Below are positions 46,976 to 59,900 of a stretch of DNA of 64,000 bases, piece after piece (the first letter of the stretch is position 1; every line of letters begins with the position of its first letter). Both the position numbers and the translations under genes were made by a program. Origin of the DNA: Carallia brachiata (taxonomy: Eukaryota > Streptophyta > Magnoliopsida > Malpighiales > Rhizophoraceae); the NCBI GenBank assembly GCA_021464245.1, contig JADCRB010000030.1:771376-835375 (forward strand), written 5' to 3'. Under the pieces are notes generated by a model, which made no database searches, was not told where the DNA came from, and saw only the letters and a program-made list of their open reading frames with translations.

Positions 46976-48876
46976 ACACCTAAACTTGACGTTGAACTAA
47001 AGGACTCCAATTTAAGTTTTGTTTGAAATATTTGCCATTAGGCAACAGCCCGACGAAAGGCAGTACGAACGAAGATAGGGACCCACATTTTTCATGAAGT
47101 AACGAACCCAACTTTGGAAAACATGTATATTTAAGCCTAACACGATGTAATATAGTGACTCAGATGTAAATCATTAAAGCTGGTCTAATGACAAATTGAA
47201 TTTTCTCCATAAAATACTTTGGAGCATCAGAAAAGGAATTGATCAGTGAAACAGTTTTCTTTTGGGGGTCAATAAGAGCAACTAAATAGTTAGAAGTCAG
47301 TGTTTTGTTTACATTTAATGCTTTGGGCAGATAGGTTTCAAAATTATGTTCATTTTAACAAATAAAAATGGAAAATCGTTGCCATTTATAAAAGTCATGA
47401 AGACAACTAGGCATAATTAATATAATAATAACTGTTTCAAACTCAAAAAAAAAAAGTAATAATAAATGTTCATTACAATCGTAGAAAAGGCTAGTTAATG
47501 GAAATAGAGGAGAAAGAGTAACAAATTTATACTTTATTCTCTCCATATTATTATATTAATTTTACCATTTTGAGTCAATAATTTTAAAGTCCGTAACAAA
47601 GTTACGGCATACGTTAAATTAATTATGAATTGAACTTATGTCATAAATTTGAATGGCAAAAACAACACCTACAACAAAGAAGAAGGTATGGCGAAATTGT
47701 GATACCTAGCTAGCATTGACATTTGAGGATTTGGAATTTCGGGTCATTTGCTGTGAACATTTGAAGCAATAATGGTATATAAAATTAAAAAAGTTATAGC
47801 TTTGATTATGCTTGGAAGGAAGATTTCGATTCAAATGCATTCAGGTAAATACGTTTGATCGTCCGCACAATAATTTTCGACTTGTTTTTTGGGGCTCTAA
47901 TCATTGACCTAAGTTTTTGGTACGTAAAATTAGAGCTTCCTCATCTCTAGGGAATAAATTTCATTTCGAATGACATTTTCCACTAATTATCAACTTAGAT
48001 CTTAATAGAAGGAATTTAAATCCATTGGAATAGGATTAATAAATCTTCAAAATACCAGGATTGATTTTTTCTTTTCTTTTTTCTTTTTTTTGTCAGTTGG
48101 GAGGCAACGAGCCTTAACAAAAGAAATTAGCTGGCAACTACAGAATGGGGCAATTTTGCTCTTATCGAATCATGATTAACCTGAAGCAGCACCCCCGGCG
48201 CAGTGGACGATAAAGGATAGAGGAACTAATCGAAACCTGGATTCCAAGGCAGAGCTGAGATTGCCGATCTCCGAATTTCATCTTCAAAGTTTGATAATTG
48301 ATCTCACAATTTCAATATGACAATTAACTAGACAAAATTAGGAGACATCGATAACAAGGGTAGAATTTCCGTAGAAAGAAAGAGGTAAAGAGAGGGAAAA
48401 AAAATTTACAAAATTTTAGAAATTTTTACAAATTTTCAATTTTTTTTGAAAATTTGTCACGTATGTAATTTTTATTGACATGACATTTGGCGAGGTCGTC
48501 ATCTGTGCTTGCGCATTGACACATAATGTGTTATATTATGTGGGTAGCATTTGACCAATGGATCATGGATGATGGGAGGAACTTTTTTTCTCATAAAAAT
48601 TAAGGACATGGTTCTGTATCCAACAATATTGAAAAGTTGTGGATAAAATACTAAAATATTTATTTTTGCCTTATAGTGATGATAGGACCGAATTTCCATT
48701 CAAAAAGACACCCGTCCACTCTATTATTCAACACTTCCCGGCCCGCGCTAGGTAATTTTTGCCATGATTAAATTTCACCATGTTTACTAGGCTTTATATC
48801 ACTTTTGTCCACCGAAGGAATTTTTTTAAAAAAATTTGTTTCGGAAATCTTAATTAATGATCGAAAACCAATTTGA

Positions 48877-49062
48877 GAAGACCATCAAAATCTTTCAGTG
48901 CGACGCAAGAGGCGAGTTTGCGAAAACTGGAATTTCTTGAGAGATTGAGTCAGTGTGGTACTAGACAATAAATCTCACGCCCATGTACCCCAGAACGAAA
49001 TGGCATGGTTGAAACAAAAAATCGACAAATAGAGGAAACAGGCTTTACAATGCTTTTCATAA
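48877..49062 (+). mobile_element. Ty1/copia integrase-region relic (block B copy)
   Basis: This is the counterpart of 26296-26480. One frame reads IKIFQCDARGEFAKTGIS and stops; the other reads SRPCTPERNGMVETKNRQI and continues EETGFTMLF. In this copy the Cys codon of the SxPxTP segment is intact where block A has a stop. No other copia domain is recognisable. Confidence 0.6.
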
Positions 49063-49834
49063 TGGACAATTTTTTCCATGAATTACGTCTCATACATTTT
49101 ATATAAGTTCTCCTCTATAAAATGTCCAGCTAAAAATTAGCTTCAGATAAAGTAATAGCGACATGGATTATGGAAATTGCGGACCTTGACAAGTAAAAGA
49201 GCAAATAATTGATGAACTCCACATGTACAAAAGGTGGTGAGTTCAAACATCTTATCTTTAAACATCTTATCTTTCCAATATTCTTTGCCTAATTCCTATG
49301 TACATATGTACATGTGAATTCTCTGACCCTCTTAAAAGAAAAAAAAAAAAAAAACAGAGAGAGAGCGCACCAGCAGGATAGACATGAGCCTAATGTGGAT
49401 AAAACTTTGAGACCCACGCTCTAGTGCAAGTACCGAACAGTATATTTTGTTAATAACAATTATGAGATATCCTGAAAGTCGTTTCGACGACGTGCAGAGA
49501 CGCGCCCTGTCATTTAGCATTTAGCAAGAAACAGGTATTTTTTTTACATCACTTAGCAAGATATTTTGTAATCAATCACTTAATAGTTTAATTAGTATTA
49601 CAAATGTCTCCAAAATTAAAATTTTAAATTTGATTATTAGTCAGAGTTAATTAAAAAAAAAAAAGCAATAGATTCTTGGAAACACATGAATTTTTTTTTC
49701 TTTTAAGATATCGTTCAGCTAATGCATATGCTCAAATACATAGTCAAAATGGACAAGGAAATAAATGGACTATATATGCACAAAGGGACCGTTCAACTAA
49801 TGCATATGCTAAAAATTAGTGGTGGTTCCCATTG

Positions 49835-49837
<3 letters not shown>

Positions 49838-49876
<39 letters not shown>
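49838..49876. repeat. (AT)n microsatellite
   Basis: An uninterrupted TA/AT dinucleotide run. The corresponding block A position (about 27232) has a poly-T tract instead. Confidence 0.8.
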
Positions 49877-49878
<2 letters not shown>

Positions 49879-50647
49879 CTTCTTTAATTTTCTTCAAAAG
49901 AATGTTGGCTGTCAGGTTGACGTGAGTCGGATATGAGTTGACCTCAACGTGTGCTTATGATTCAAATATTATAATTTTTGTTCTTATTTTTTAAAACTTT
50001 TTCTTCTAAACAATGTTGGATGGTCAGGTTGAGCATGGACGGGATGGAAGTTGACCTTAAAATTTTAAATTATTTGTAAGTTCAAGTCATTTGTAGATTT
50101 GAGTTGAAAAATAAAGCCTCTAAACTCTATCGTTTTGAATGGACTGTGGTTGTATTCTATTTTAGAAAAAATAATTACAATACAACTATAGATACTCAGT
50201 ATGCATGTAATAATTTATATTATTAAATTATAAAAAAATATATTAAAAAAAATCAAATATCATTAAATAAAATATATATTTATTATATTCTTGATTAAAC
50301 ATATTCAAGTAATCATTAAATATGTCAACTTAATTTTACACCCATTCTTTCGACATTTTTATGCCCTAAACAACTGGACGTAGCAGCACACGACCCTACA
50401 CCCTATGGCCAATTTTTTTTATTCTAACTATAAATATATATTAGTCGGGTTATGGACCCTTTTTCTTATTTTCAATGATTGTGGTGGTCCCCATGGTAAG
50501 CACACAGGTTGATGCGCGCGAATGATAACAATGCCAGTGAGCCTTGTACCGTTGTACGGCCGTACATCTCCCTTTGTAACGGAGTCTTTATGCATTATTA
50601 TTATTTTTTTTTTTTGTTGTAATCTAACCTTGTTGTTGTAAGTCTTT

Positions 50648-51033
50648 ATGCATATTTGAAAAAGGTTGTTCGTTACAATTTTTTTAAAAAAAGATTTTTA
50701 TGATAATATTTTTTAAGACACATAATAAATATATAATAATATTTATTATTAAATTATAAAATATTTATTAAATTAAATAATAAATAAATAAATTATTAAA
50801 TATTATTAAATATACTATACATCTTTTACATAAAAATATTATGCATATTTGAAAAAGATTGTTCGTTAAAATTTTTTAAAAAAATATTTTTATGATAATA
50901 TTTTGTGAGACACACAATAAATATATAATAATATTTATTATTAAATTATAAAATATTTATTAAATTAAATAAAAAAATAAATAAATTATTAAATATTATT
51001 AAATATACTATATATCTTTTATGTGTACTTTTT
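50648..51033. repeat. Tandem duplication, 193-bp AT-rich unit
   Basis: ATGCATATTTGAAAAAGGTT at 50648 recurs as ATGCATATTTGAAAAAGATT at 50841. The rest of each unit (AATATATAATAATATTTATT words) matches closely. It is specific to block B and non-coding. Confidence 0.75.
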
Positions 51034-52077
51034 AACATACTCATGTAATCAAATCCTTTTTCTTTATTAAGCCATCAGTCCTAAAATAGAGGTAGCCCTT
51101 CTGCTTTTTCGTTTTTAAAAAATTTACACTTGCATAAGATTTTCATAATACAGGCCAATCCCAAATCTTAATGCGGCAGTGTGAATTATAATATTAACCT
51201 GTCTTTTTCCTTTTTAGCTATAAGCCTACAAAGCTTGTCAGCTGCTGCAAGGCCCTGCAGCAGTTCATATGTTAATATTGATAAGTGGAAAAGACAAAAA
51301 AATTAGTGGATGTACCGCCAAATTTAGATGGATTAAGTTAACATCAAATGGATCTATAATGTGTTAATTGGATCACACTCTCTTCTTGGTTGATAATTTA
51401 GAGCTCGTTGAAAAAAGATTTGTGTGACTTAATATTGTGTTAATTACGACGAACGAATACTATTGTTTGAAATGAGGACTTAATTAATAGCTTGTCTCAA
51501 CTTGATGTTAGTCTCAATAAAATAAAAAAAAATCAACCGTAACGTTTTTAAGCAGGTACTTTCAAAAAAAAATTTTAAAATTTTTTGACACACAATTATA
51601 CAAATGCTGTAGACACATAGTATATTAAGTTGTAAAATTATAAAAAATATATTGAATTTTTTTAAAAAAAATACACTATTATATTAATGATATGCTTCTC
51701 ACGTGATTAGTATCCATATTATTTTGCTATTATACCGTTTAGGATGCCCATGGGGCAAAGACTCGATAGCCTATGTGGGTATGACAAATATACCCAAAAA
51801 ATACATATTTCTCTCAAATTTCTTGTCACCAGCGAGAGGGCTTGATGACTACGTCTGTCTTTGGTAGTGCATAGCAGCTTCAACATTAGCAACACCATTT
51901 TCCCCCGCCACCATTTTTGAGACCAACAATTTTTTTTTGCAACTTCGGAGTTCTAAAGGGCAATAGCAAGTGTTTACCGCTGTTTTCATAGCTCGCTCTC
52001 AAAGAAGCTTTTGCAGACATCAAAGGTAGCTCTCTAATCACCATTTTTGCCAATTTTTCTCTTATTTTGCTTCTTCT

Positions 52078-53785
52078 TTTTTTTTTTTTTTTGAGAAAGA
52101 AGATGAAACTAGTATTAATAATCAATAGGAAGTACATCTTCTTGGATGAGATGAAAAACATGATTGAAACAAAAATCAGAATGTAATGCGTCATTCTCCT
52201 TAGAAAGGGCCAGTTTTGCTAAAGCATGGGCTACAGCATTAAATTTTTTCTGCACATGTTGGATAGAAAAATTGGTGAACGCAATTGATAGGTCTCGGAT
52301 GTCCTCAGCAACATGGCCTGCCATTGTGTCGTTAGTTCCACGATTTTGAATGGCTTGGACTGCTAACAAGCTATCAGTTTCTACACATATGCTGGAAAAA
52401 GATCTGTATCCTGCAACCTTCGGATGGCTATCAATTCCGCAACCTCAACATTTGGTGTACCACCCATGGCCTTTGAAAAAGTGAACAGCGCTGTGCCTCT
52501 GTGGTCTCTAAAAACAGCTCCAACTCCCATATTTGTGTCCTCAATTGCTGCATCCGTGTTCACCTTAATATAGCCCATAGGTGGTGGCTGCCAATGGGGA
52601 GGAACCAATCTACTAGGCGGACTTTGGTGGACATCATTCTCTTTCTTGAAATCACAGTACAACTTCAACGCCATTTGAATAGCCTCATGGGGATTGCTAC
52701 ACTTCCCTTCCTTCACCCACTGATTTCTAGTGTGCCATATAGCCCAAGCAACCATACATATCATCTCTGCAGCTTTGGCCCAACACTCCACACTTGTAGC
52801 AAAATTTAGGCAAACGTTCATACTTAAAGCTCACCCAGGACGTTTCTCCATTTTGTTTCCGATTGTGAAAGCCAATTCGTAGTGGCTGGTCAACCCACAC
52901 ATGGAATAGTAAGCGCTTGAAGCTGTTCAATTGCGCAAAATTGTCCAAGGTAAAATCAACCTTCTCTAAACCTGCAAACAAATCCCCAATCTTATGTGCA
53001 TTGTTTTTCTTCATCTGGGAAAGAGGTAAGCCATGAACCTGGACCCCTAATAGAAACTTAGAGAAATCAATCTCTCCCAAGGCTAGATGAGGCGACCACT
53101 CTTTCAAAATCATGTAATTACCAGCCATGAACTATGAGGCACCGTTAAGGACCCTTCTTCTATCTCTTTCTGTCCTGAAGCAAGATATAAAGATGTTATT
53201 TCGGAGCTTATGCACCTCTAAGTCCTCTTGCAGGTTCCACACTTTTTGTAGCGTTGTTTTTAACAACTCTGGGCTGAAGCCTCTCTCTGCTAGAACCTTA
53301 CCAACAAGGGTAGTTCTCGTTACTTTTTGTGCTACATCTAAGTCTTGGTTTAGGCCCAATATGACCTCTTAATAATTAATGCTACTGGTTTTTTTCATTA
53401 ACTCATTGATGTCATTCTGCTCCATCCTTCCACCTGGGGACCTAGCCTTTGAGCAAGGAGGAATAGATACCGTGGGTAACTAATGGACTTTGAGAAGAGT
53501 TGGTGAGTTTAAAAGCTTTTGATTTACTATTTTCTGGTTCTGAAAGGATGATTAGAGGATTACAATGTGTTGGGTATGATTAAGGGCTGTGTTTGTGAAC
53601 AAGGGCGTGGGATTGGGTTGGGTGGAGTTAATATAGCGATGGTGTTTGGTGGAATGCCAAAAGAACAAGAACGAGCCTAGACAAGCCATTTTCTCTCGAA
53701 GAAAATAGAAACACCATATCGTTGGTGGAGAGAACGAAATAGGTGACCTTAGTGGCCTCGTTAGCCTAGAGGTAAGTGAGACTTT
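52078..53785 (-). mobile_element. Internally deleted LINE (ORF1 joined to RNase H end)
   Basis: Read on the minus strand, ORF1 begins near 53428 (MEQNDINELMKKTSS). It shows the DUF4283-type gag core (LVGKVLAERGF, VWNL, HKLRNN) and a zinc-knuckle segment (YERLPKFCYKCGVLG). Directly after that, near 52821, the sequence jumps to the element's 3' RNase H-like domain (GYIKVNTDAA, GVGAVFRDHRG, FNAVAHALAKLAL). Endonuclease and reverse transcriptase are missing, so about 3-4 kb has been deleted. A poly-A tail on the minus strand is at 52078-52092. Near-identical flanks (TTTCTCTTATTTTGCTTCTT at about 52055; TTTCTCTTATATTGCTTCTT at about 53787) fit a target duplication. Several stops interrupt the frames. 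Confidence 0.8.
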
Positions 53786-53790
53786 TTTTC

Positions 53791-53969
53791 TCTTATATTG
53801 CTTCTTTATTAAACATTTCTTAGATTTAGCATTTGTTTGTTTTACTTTTCTCTTATATTGATTCTGTATTAAATATTTCTCAGATTTAACATCTGTTTGT
53901 TCTACTTTTCTCTTATTTTGCTTCTTTATCAAACATTTCTTAAATTTAGCATCTGTTTGTTCTTCACAG
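53791..53969 (+). repeat. Three tandem 60-bp units ending at a splice acceptor
   Basis: Units start at 53791, 53851 and 53911 (TCTTATATTGCTTCTTTATT and variants). The third runs directly into TTCTTCACAG, the acceptor-like end before exon 1 of protease copy B. Block A has a single, shorter copy before its exon 1 (about 31455-31504). Confidence 0.8.
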
Positions 53970-56900
53970 ATGACACCACATGAGTTACAAATTGATTTGC
54001 TTCCTTCGGATGTAAGTGATTCTTAACTAAATCTAATTGGTTTTATAATTATTTTGTTTGTTTTGTTATGTTGATTATCTCTTGTGTGATTTGTAGATTA
54101 TTTTCCCTCTAATCTACAAAATTGATTTATTATCTTTTTTCATCCTTATATTGATTTATTATCTTATTAATCTAAAAATACACAATTTGTTTAATAAAAA
54201 AGAAACAGGCCCTTCATGAGGAGTCATTGTTGCACGCCAATCCATAACAAGTCAAGCGTTTCTAGTCTAGACAGTGGACTGTGCTCGGCCTAGGTTTAAA
54301 CCCACAATTATACATTTAGGGCTATGCTATGACATGAGCTATACCGGGCAAGCTTGAATTAATTAAGTTATAGGCCTTCTGTCCCATTCCACAGCTAGCC
54401 CAAATTGATATGCATGTGTAATGTAGAAATATATGTGTAATTGCTTCTCCTAAACACCACAAATTCATCTTCTAGAAGCTATGTACGTCGACATTACGCT
54501 TTCAATGGTAGAACGAGCTCCGATCAATCGAAGCAATAAGAAGACTAAAAGAGATGGTTGTTTCAACGCTGCTGAGGAGCTTGAAAGACAACTGTCTCTA
54601 AACCGGCTTGTAGTTCCGTAAAGGCCAGGTCCAGGTAATCGTTCACTAGTGTCATATCGTGATATTTTCCTTCAAAGGGCCTGTCTTGGGCAGCTAATGC
54701 TGAGCAATTACCGGACGAGGAGGAAGAGGAGGTGGTATCTGATGTGGAGATGGAGCATTGGCCTCGTGAGTGCCCTCGATTAGCTTTGTAGGCTTTAGAG
54801 AAAATTGAAATTCGTCGGCCATGGAAGAAGTCACTTATCATTAAACTTCTTGGGCATAGTTTGAGCTATGGGTTTCTGCACAAACGGCTCTTGACCATAT
54901 GGGCACCAAGAAGCCATTTTGAGCTGGTTGATTTAGGCAATGACTTTCATCTTTTAAAGTTTGACAATGAAGAGGACTATGAATTTATTCTTCGCGAGGG
55001 ACCTTGGGTAGTGGCCAACCATTACCTCATCATCCGTCGTTGGAGGCCCGATTTCAACCCTGAGGGGGAAGGAATTAACAGAGCTACAGTTTGGGTATGC
55101 TTACCTCAGCTCCCTGTGGAGTATTATAATTTAGGTATGCTTACCCTGATGGAGTTGTCGCTCCCGAGCTCTTCACCTTATAATGGAGTGTGTTACCACG
55201 CCGGTTATGCAAATTCTATGGAACAGTGAACCAACAGCTGCCTTCAAGCCTTCACCAGGACTCAAACAAGGAGATCCTCTATCCCCTTATCTCTTCGTCT
55301 TGTGCATTGAATGTTTGACACATCTAATTGATCTTGAGGTGAGCGTGGGTCATTGGAAACTGATCCAGTTGTCTTGTAATGGCCCGGGGCTATCCCACCT
55401 CTTCTTTGCCGATAACGTGGTGTTGTTTAGCCAAGCTCACACTGACCAAGTCCAAGTCGTAAAGCATTGCTTGAACCTTTTCTGTGCAACTTCAGGCCAA
55501 AAAGTTAGCTTGGCCAAGTCAAGGATGTTGGTGTCCAAGAATATTAATAAACGGTTTGCATTACAATTCAGTGTAGTTGTTGGATTTCCTTTGACTAATA
55601 ACCTCAGAAAATATTTGGGCATGTCCACCATCAATGGTAGAATTACCACTCACACATACAAGGGACACTTATAACGGGCGCAATCTAAATTAGCCAGATG
55701 GAAGATTGACCAACTCTCTTTTGCCAGTCGGCTAACGCTAGTAAAGTCAGTTATCTCGACCATTCCCTGTTATGCTATGCAAACCGCGGGACTCCCAAAA
55801 ACAGTGTGTGAGCAATTAGACCAATGTAGCCGATGCTTCTTGTGGGGAGAGAAAGAGGGATCTAGACGAATGTATCTCCTGGGTTGGAATACTATTTGTC
55901 AACCAAAGCAGGCTGGGGGACTTGCAGCTAAGATCACTCACGTAGCTAATACGACTATGCTTTCAAAGCCAAGTTGGTCATTCTTAATTGAGAAGCACAG
56001 TTTATGGGTCAAAGTGTTGCAGAGTCAGTATTACAAATACGATACTCGCCAACTTCAATTTAAACCAACGACGTCCCATGCATGGAAGAGTATGATATGG
56101 ACTAAAGACATATTGGAGCAGCATATTAGATGGCGATTCAGTAATAAGGAGCTTGCGAGATTATGGTCTGACAAGTGGGTAAATCTTACTGAGTTAGAGA
56201 GTAGCGTCTTACAACCCTTATCAAAGAAAGAATTGACTTTGTCGGTCAGACCCTACTAGGATACTAGCTCAGGTTGGGATTGGGCTACCTTACGAGGGGT
56301 TACTGCCTTGGGATAGACTGCAAGCTATTGCCCCTAGCACGTTATATCACAAGCCAACACAACCGGATGTACTTACTTGGGGGTTGACTACGAATGGGAT
56401 TTTTTCAGTTAAATCTACATACTCCTCCCTAGTCCAGCCTCTAATGACTTTTTTATGGAATCCTCTATTCCACGGGCTTTGGAAGATTAGTTGTCCCGAA
56501 AAAAATGCGATGCTTCCTTTGGCAGTTGTCGCATGATCGGATCATGTCCAATTATGAAAGATAGCGACGAGGAATTGGCGAAACACTTACTTGTGTCCTA
56601 TGTGAACGCCAAGTGGAGGACACGTTGCATTTCATTCATGATTATCGATTGCCAGCTCAATCATGGGCTACTCTTGTCAAGCTAGAAAAGAGAGCTCAGT
56701 TCTTCAATGTCACTTTACAAGAATGGTTGCTCATGAATCTCTGTGACCATTTCGGCAAAGTGGATGTGGATAATCGGCAGTCAGTTTTTGCTGTTACGAC
56801 TTGGTGGATTTGGCGGTGGAGAAATGATTGTGTCTTTTGAGGGAAAACATATCATTATTACCCACTGAGCTTTATCTTTGGTTGTTGTAAGGAAATCAAT

Positions 56901-59900
56901 TTGGGCAGTGTGATTGACCCCTCAAATCCATGCACACGGTCAAAGGCGATGGTGAGATGGAAACCTCCAGACTTGGGATGGGTTAAAGTAAACATAGATG
57001 GGGCTTCGAGTGGCAATCTCGGGCCGGCTTCAACTGCAGGTATCATGAGAGACCATAATGGTTTGTGGTTAGGAGGATTCTTCCAATGAGTGGGGATTGG
57101 GTTTACCTTCTCTGCTGAGCTTGGGGGTATTTACTGAGGGTTATTCTTAACTTGGCAATTTCAAGTCCCTCGAGTATGGCTTAAAGTGAATTCTAAAATG
57201 GCAATGGAAGCGGTACTAAATGGAGTCCTTGAAACCCATCACCAAGCAAGCTTGGTCCAGAATGTAGAGACTTAATTTAAAGGGAGTGGCTGGTAAAGAT
57301 CTCACATGCGTATAGAGAGGGCAACAAAGTGGCTAATTGGCTTGCAAGATTTGCTTTGGTCCAACCATCTGAAGGCAACCATTTGGTTATCCTACATTGA
57401 CCACCGCAGCAAGCCCTCGAATTGTCAAAGGAAGATCTGATGGGGGTCTGCCGGCTCCACTTGGTGCCTCTTTCAACTACTGTTCCTATGTAAGGCTATG
57501 GCCACTATCTTGACCAAGAAAAAAAATGCTTTTCATTAACCTGATGGTTTAGTCACATTGTTGACAAACCTGAGGTATGGAGTTCAAGCAATAGTTGGAT
57601 GACTGATGACTGATGATGATCAAGAAATAACTGTGTGTATATATACATATAAATTAACATTGGGTGCAACATGAAAATTAATGTGTACACACATACATAC
57701 ATTTTTTTAATTATTAATATAACATTTTTTAACAGCTAACTTAAAAAAGTTACTATATTAATTTATGTTTATTTAGTGTTTTGTTAAGGAATTGTAATTA
57801 ATTAATTACATAGACATACAACATAATATTTTAACAAATTATAAGTTAACTATCCAATATATTAGAATTGAAAATGTTTATAGATTATATTGTCTTTTGT
57901 GTTCTAACCAACAACATGTTCCTCAACATGCACATTAAATTATTATAATATATATGTTAATTAAGAATTTTTTGCAAATAATTTCATATATCTGATATGG
58001 TTTGATATACAAATTAAAAATCAATAAATTACTAATTAAAAATATTTAATGCAGTATCTAAAATTTTTATTAGATATATTTTGACCTGTTACATAACACC
58101 TGTGTCTAACACAAATTAATATACTTAAAAGTGTTTGTACTGCTTAGCAATATTTTAAAAATTAGATCGAATCAGTCAGTCCAACTGATTAAATTGACAA
58201 CTGATCCAATGTCTGGTCTAGTTTAGGCGGTGAAATTGAAAGATTTCAGCACCAGTAAAAAACTGGTGAACCAGTCCCATTCTGGGAAAGTTTTGTAAAC
58301 GTATTTTTCACCAGCTCTAACTCGAACTCACGTCACTAATTTCAACATGTAGTGCACAAACCACTAACCAAATCGTTTGTTTTGCCTTATGTATCAAACA
58401 TAATTGACATATTCGATTGTCCCCAGTTCTCCGCGCCACAACCATCGCTTGACAGCTAATCGTGCATCCTTTTTTCTTTTCTAAGTTCTTTTATTTTATT
58501 GTTAATATTATACTTTTAAAGCTCGTTTTGTTATTAAATAATAAATACCCAATCTTAATTTATTTATTTTTTACATTATGAGTATTTTAGCAATAATACT
58601 TAACATTAAAAAAATTATTATAGTAGGCAAGATGTTCTCTTTTCCATAAAATAAAACACACAAGCATCTATGTTTAATAATACATATTGCATTTTCTTTT
58701 TTTTTTAATTTTCTCATATGTTAATTATAAATTACATATAATTAAATTTCTTAAATAAAATATTATAATATATATAATACTTATGTTTTGTATATTATGA
58801 TATTTTATCTATCAATATTTTTATACAAAGTATATAGATATTAAATTATTTTTATATATTTAATATTAAATATCAATTTTGTTGATTTAAATCTAATTAA
58901 ACTGATTAAATCGATTAAATTTTAAATTTGTTGAATTTTTTAATTTAATAACTAGTTCACTTATGAAAATTTTATTTCTTAGACTATAAAAATTTAAAAG
59001 AAAGAAAAAGGGTGTCAGAAGTGATTTTAAGAAATATATTACCAGTTTTTTAAATACATATTATTGACTCATGTTGCCGTTTAAAATCTGTCAATCAGGA
59101 TGTGCCAGAGGGTTGCCCACGATTGGTGAATTGGACTAAAGACAAAAGGATTGACATTTCAATAAAAGATCAACTGACTTTGCGTAAGTATTATTGTTCT
59201 TTAAAGTTGAAAGGACACTTAAAAAAACATTATATTAACCCCTTGTTTTATTAGACGTATGTTGGGCCTTCGTGGCTGTTACCCTCTACGAGTACGCCCG
59301 AGCCATATTTTTGCGGATGCAAATGCCGTTTTCGGCCCAACAACTAGTGGATAATCTTGTTGATGGAGAAAAATTTTCTAAGAGTGTTAACAGAGCTTTT
59401 CGGTGGATTAAGAACAACCGCATCGCACTGGAGGGACAGTATCCATACACTGGTGAGAAGGGTCCTGCTGGCGCCTTTTGTCCGGTGAGCTCTTTTTTTT
59501 TATGTTCCTTGTTTTGTAAACTAATAATAATTTAAATGTTTATTCTAATTTATTATATTAAATTTCAGTCAAACAGAGAATTCAAACTATCTGAATTTCG
59601 GAAGATAGATGATTGGGATGAGAGACAGCTACTGAAACAACTTGCTATTCAGCCTGTCGTAGTTGCCATTAATTTACACGAGAGCTTTCGTTCACTGGGA
59701 GATGTAAATACCATACTTTTCGTCTCATTAAATTTACCAGAAAAAATAAATGTCTAACCATGTTACTGTTTCAGGGCATTTATTGTGGCCCCACGGATGT
59801 CAATGACATGTTGCTTGGAACGCATGCTTTGGTTCTCCTAGCTTATGGCAAGGATCCTGCCACGAAGAAAGAAGTGTTTATTGTTCAAAGTTCCTGGGGT

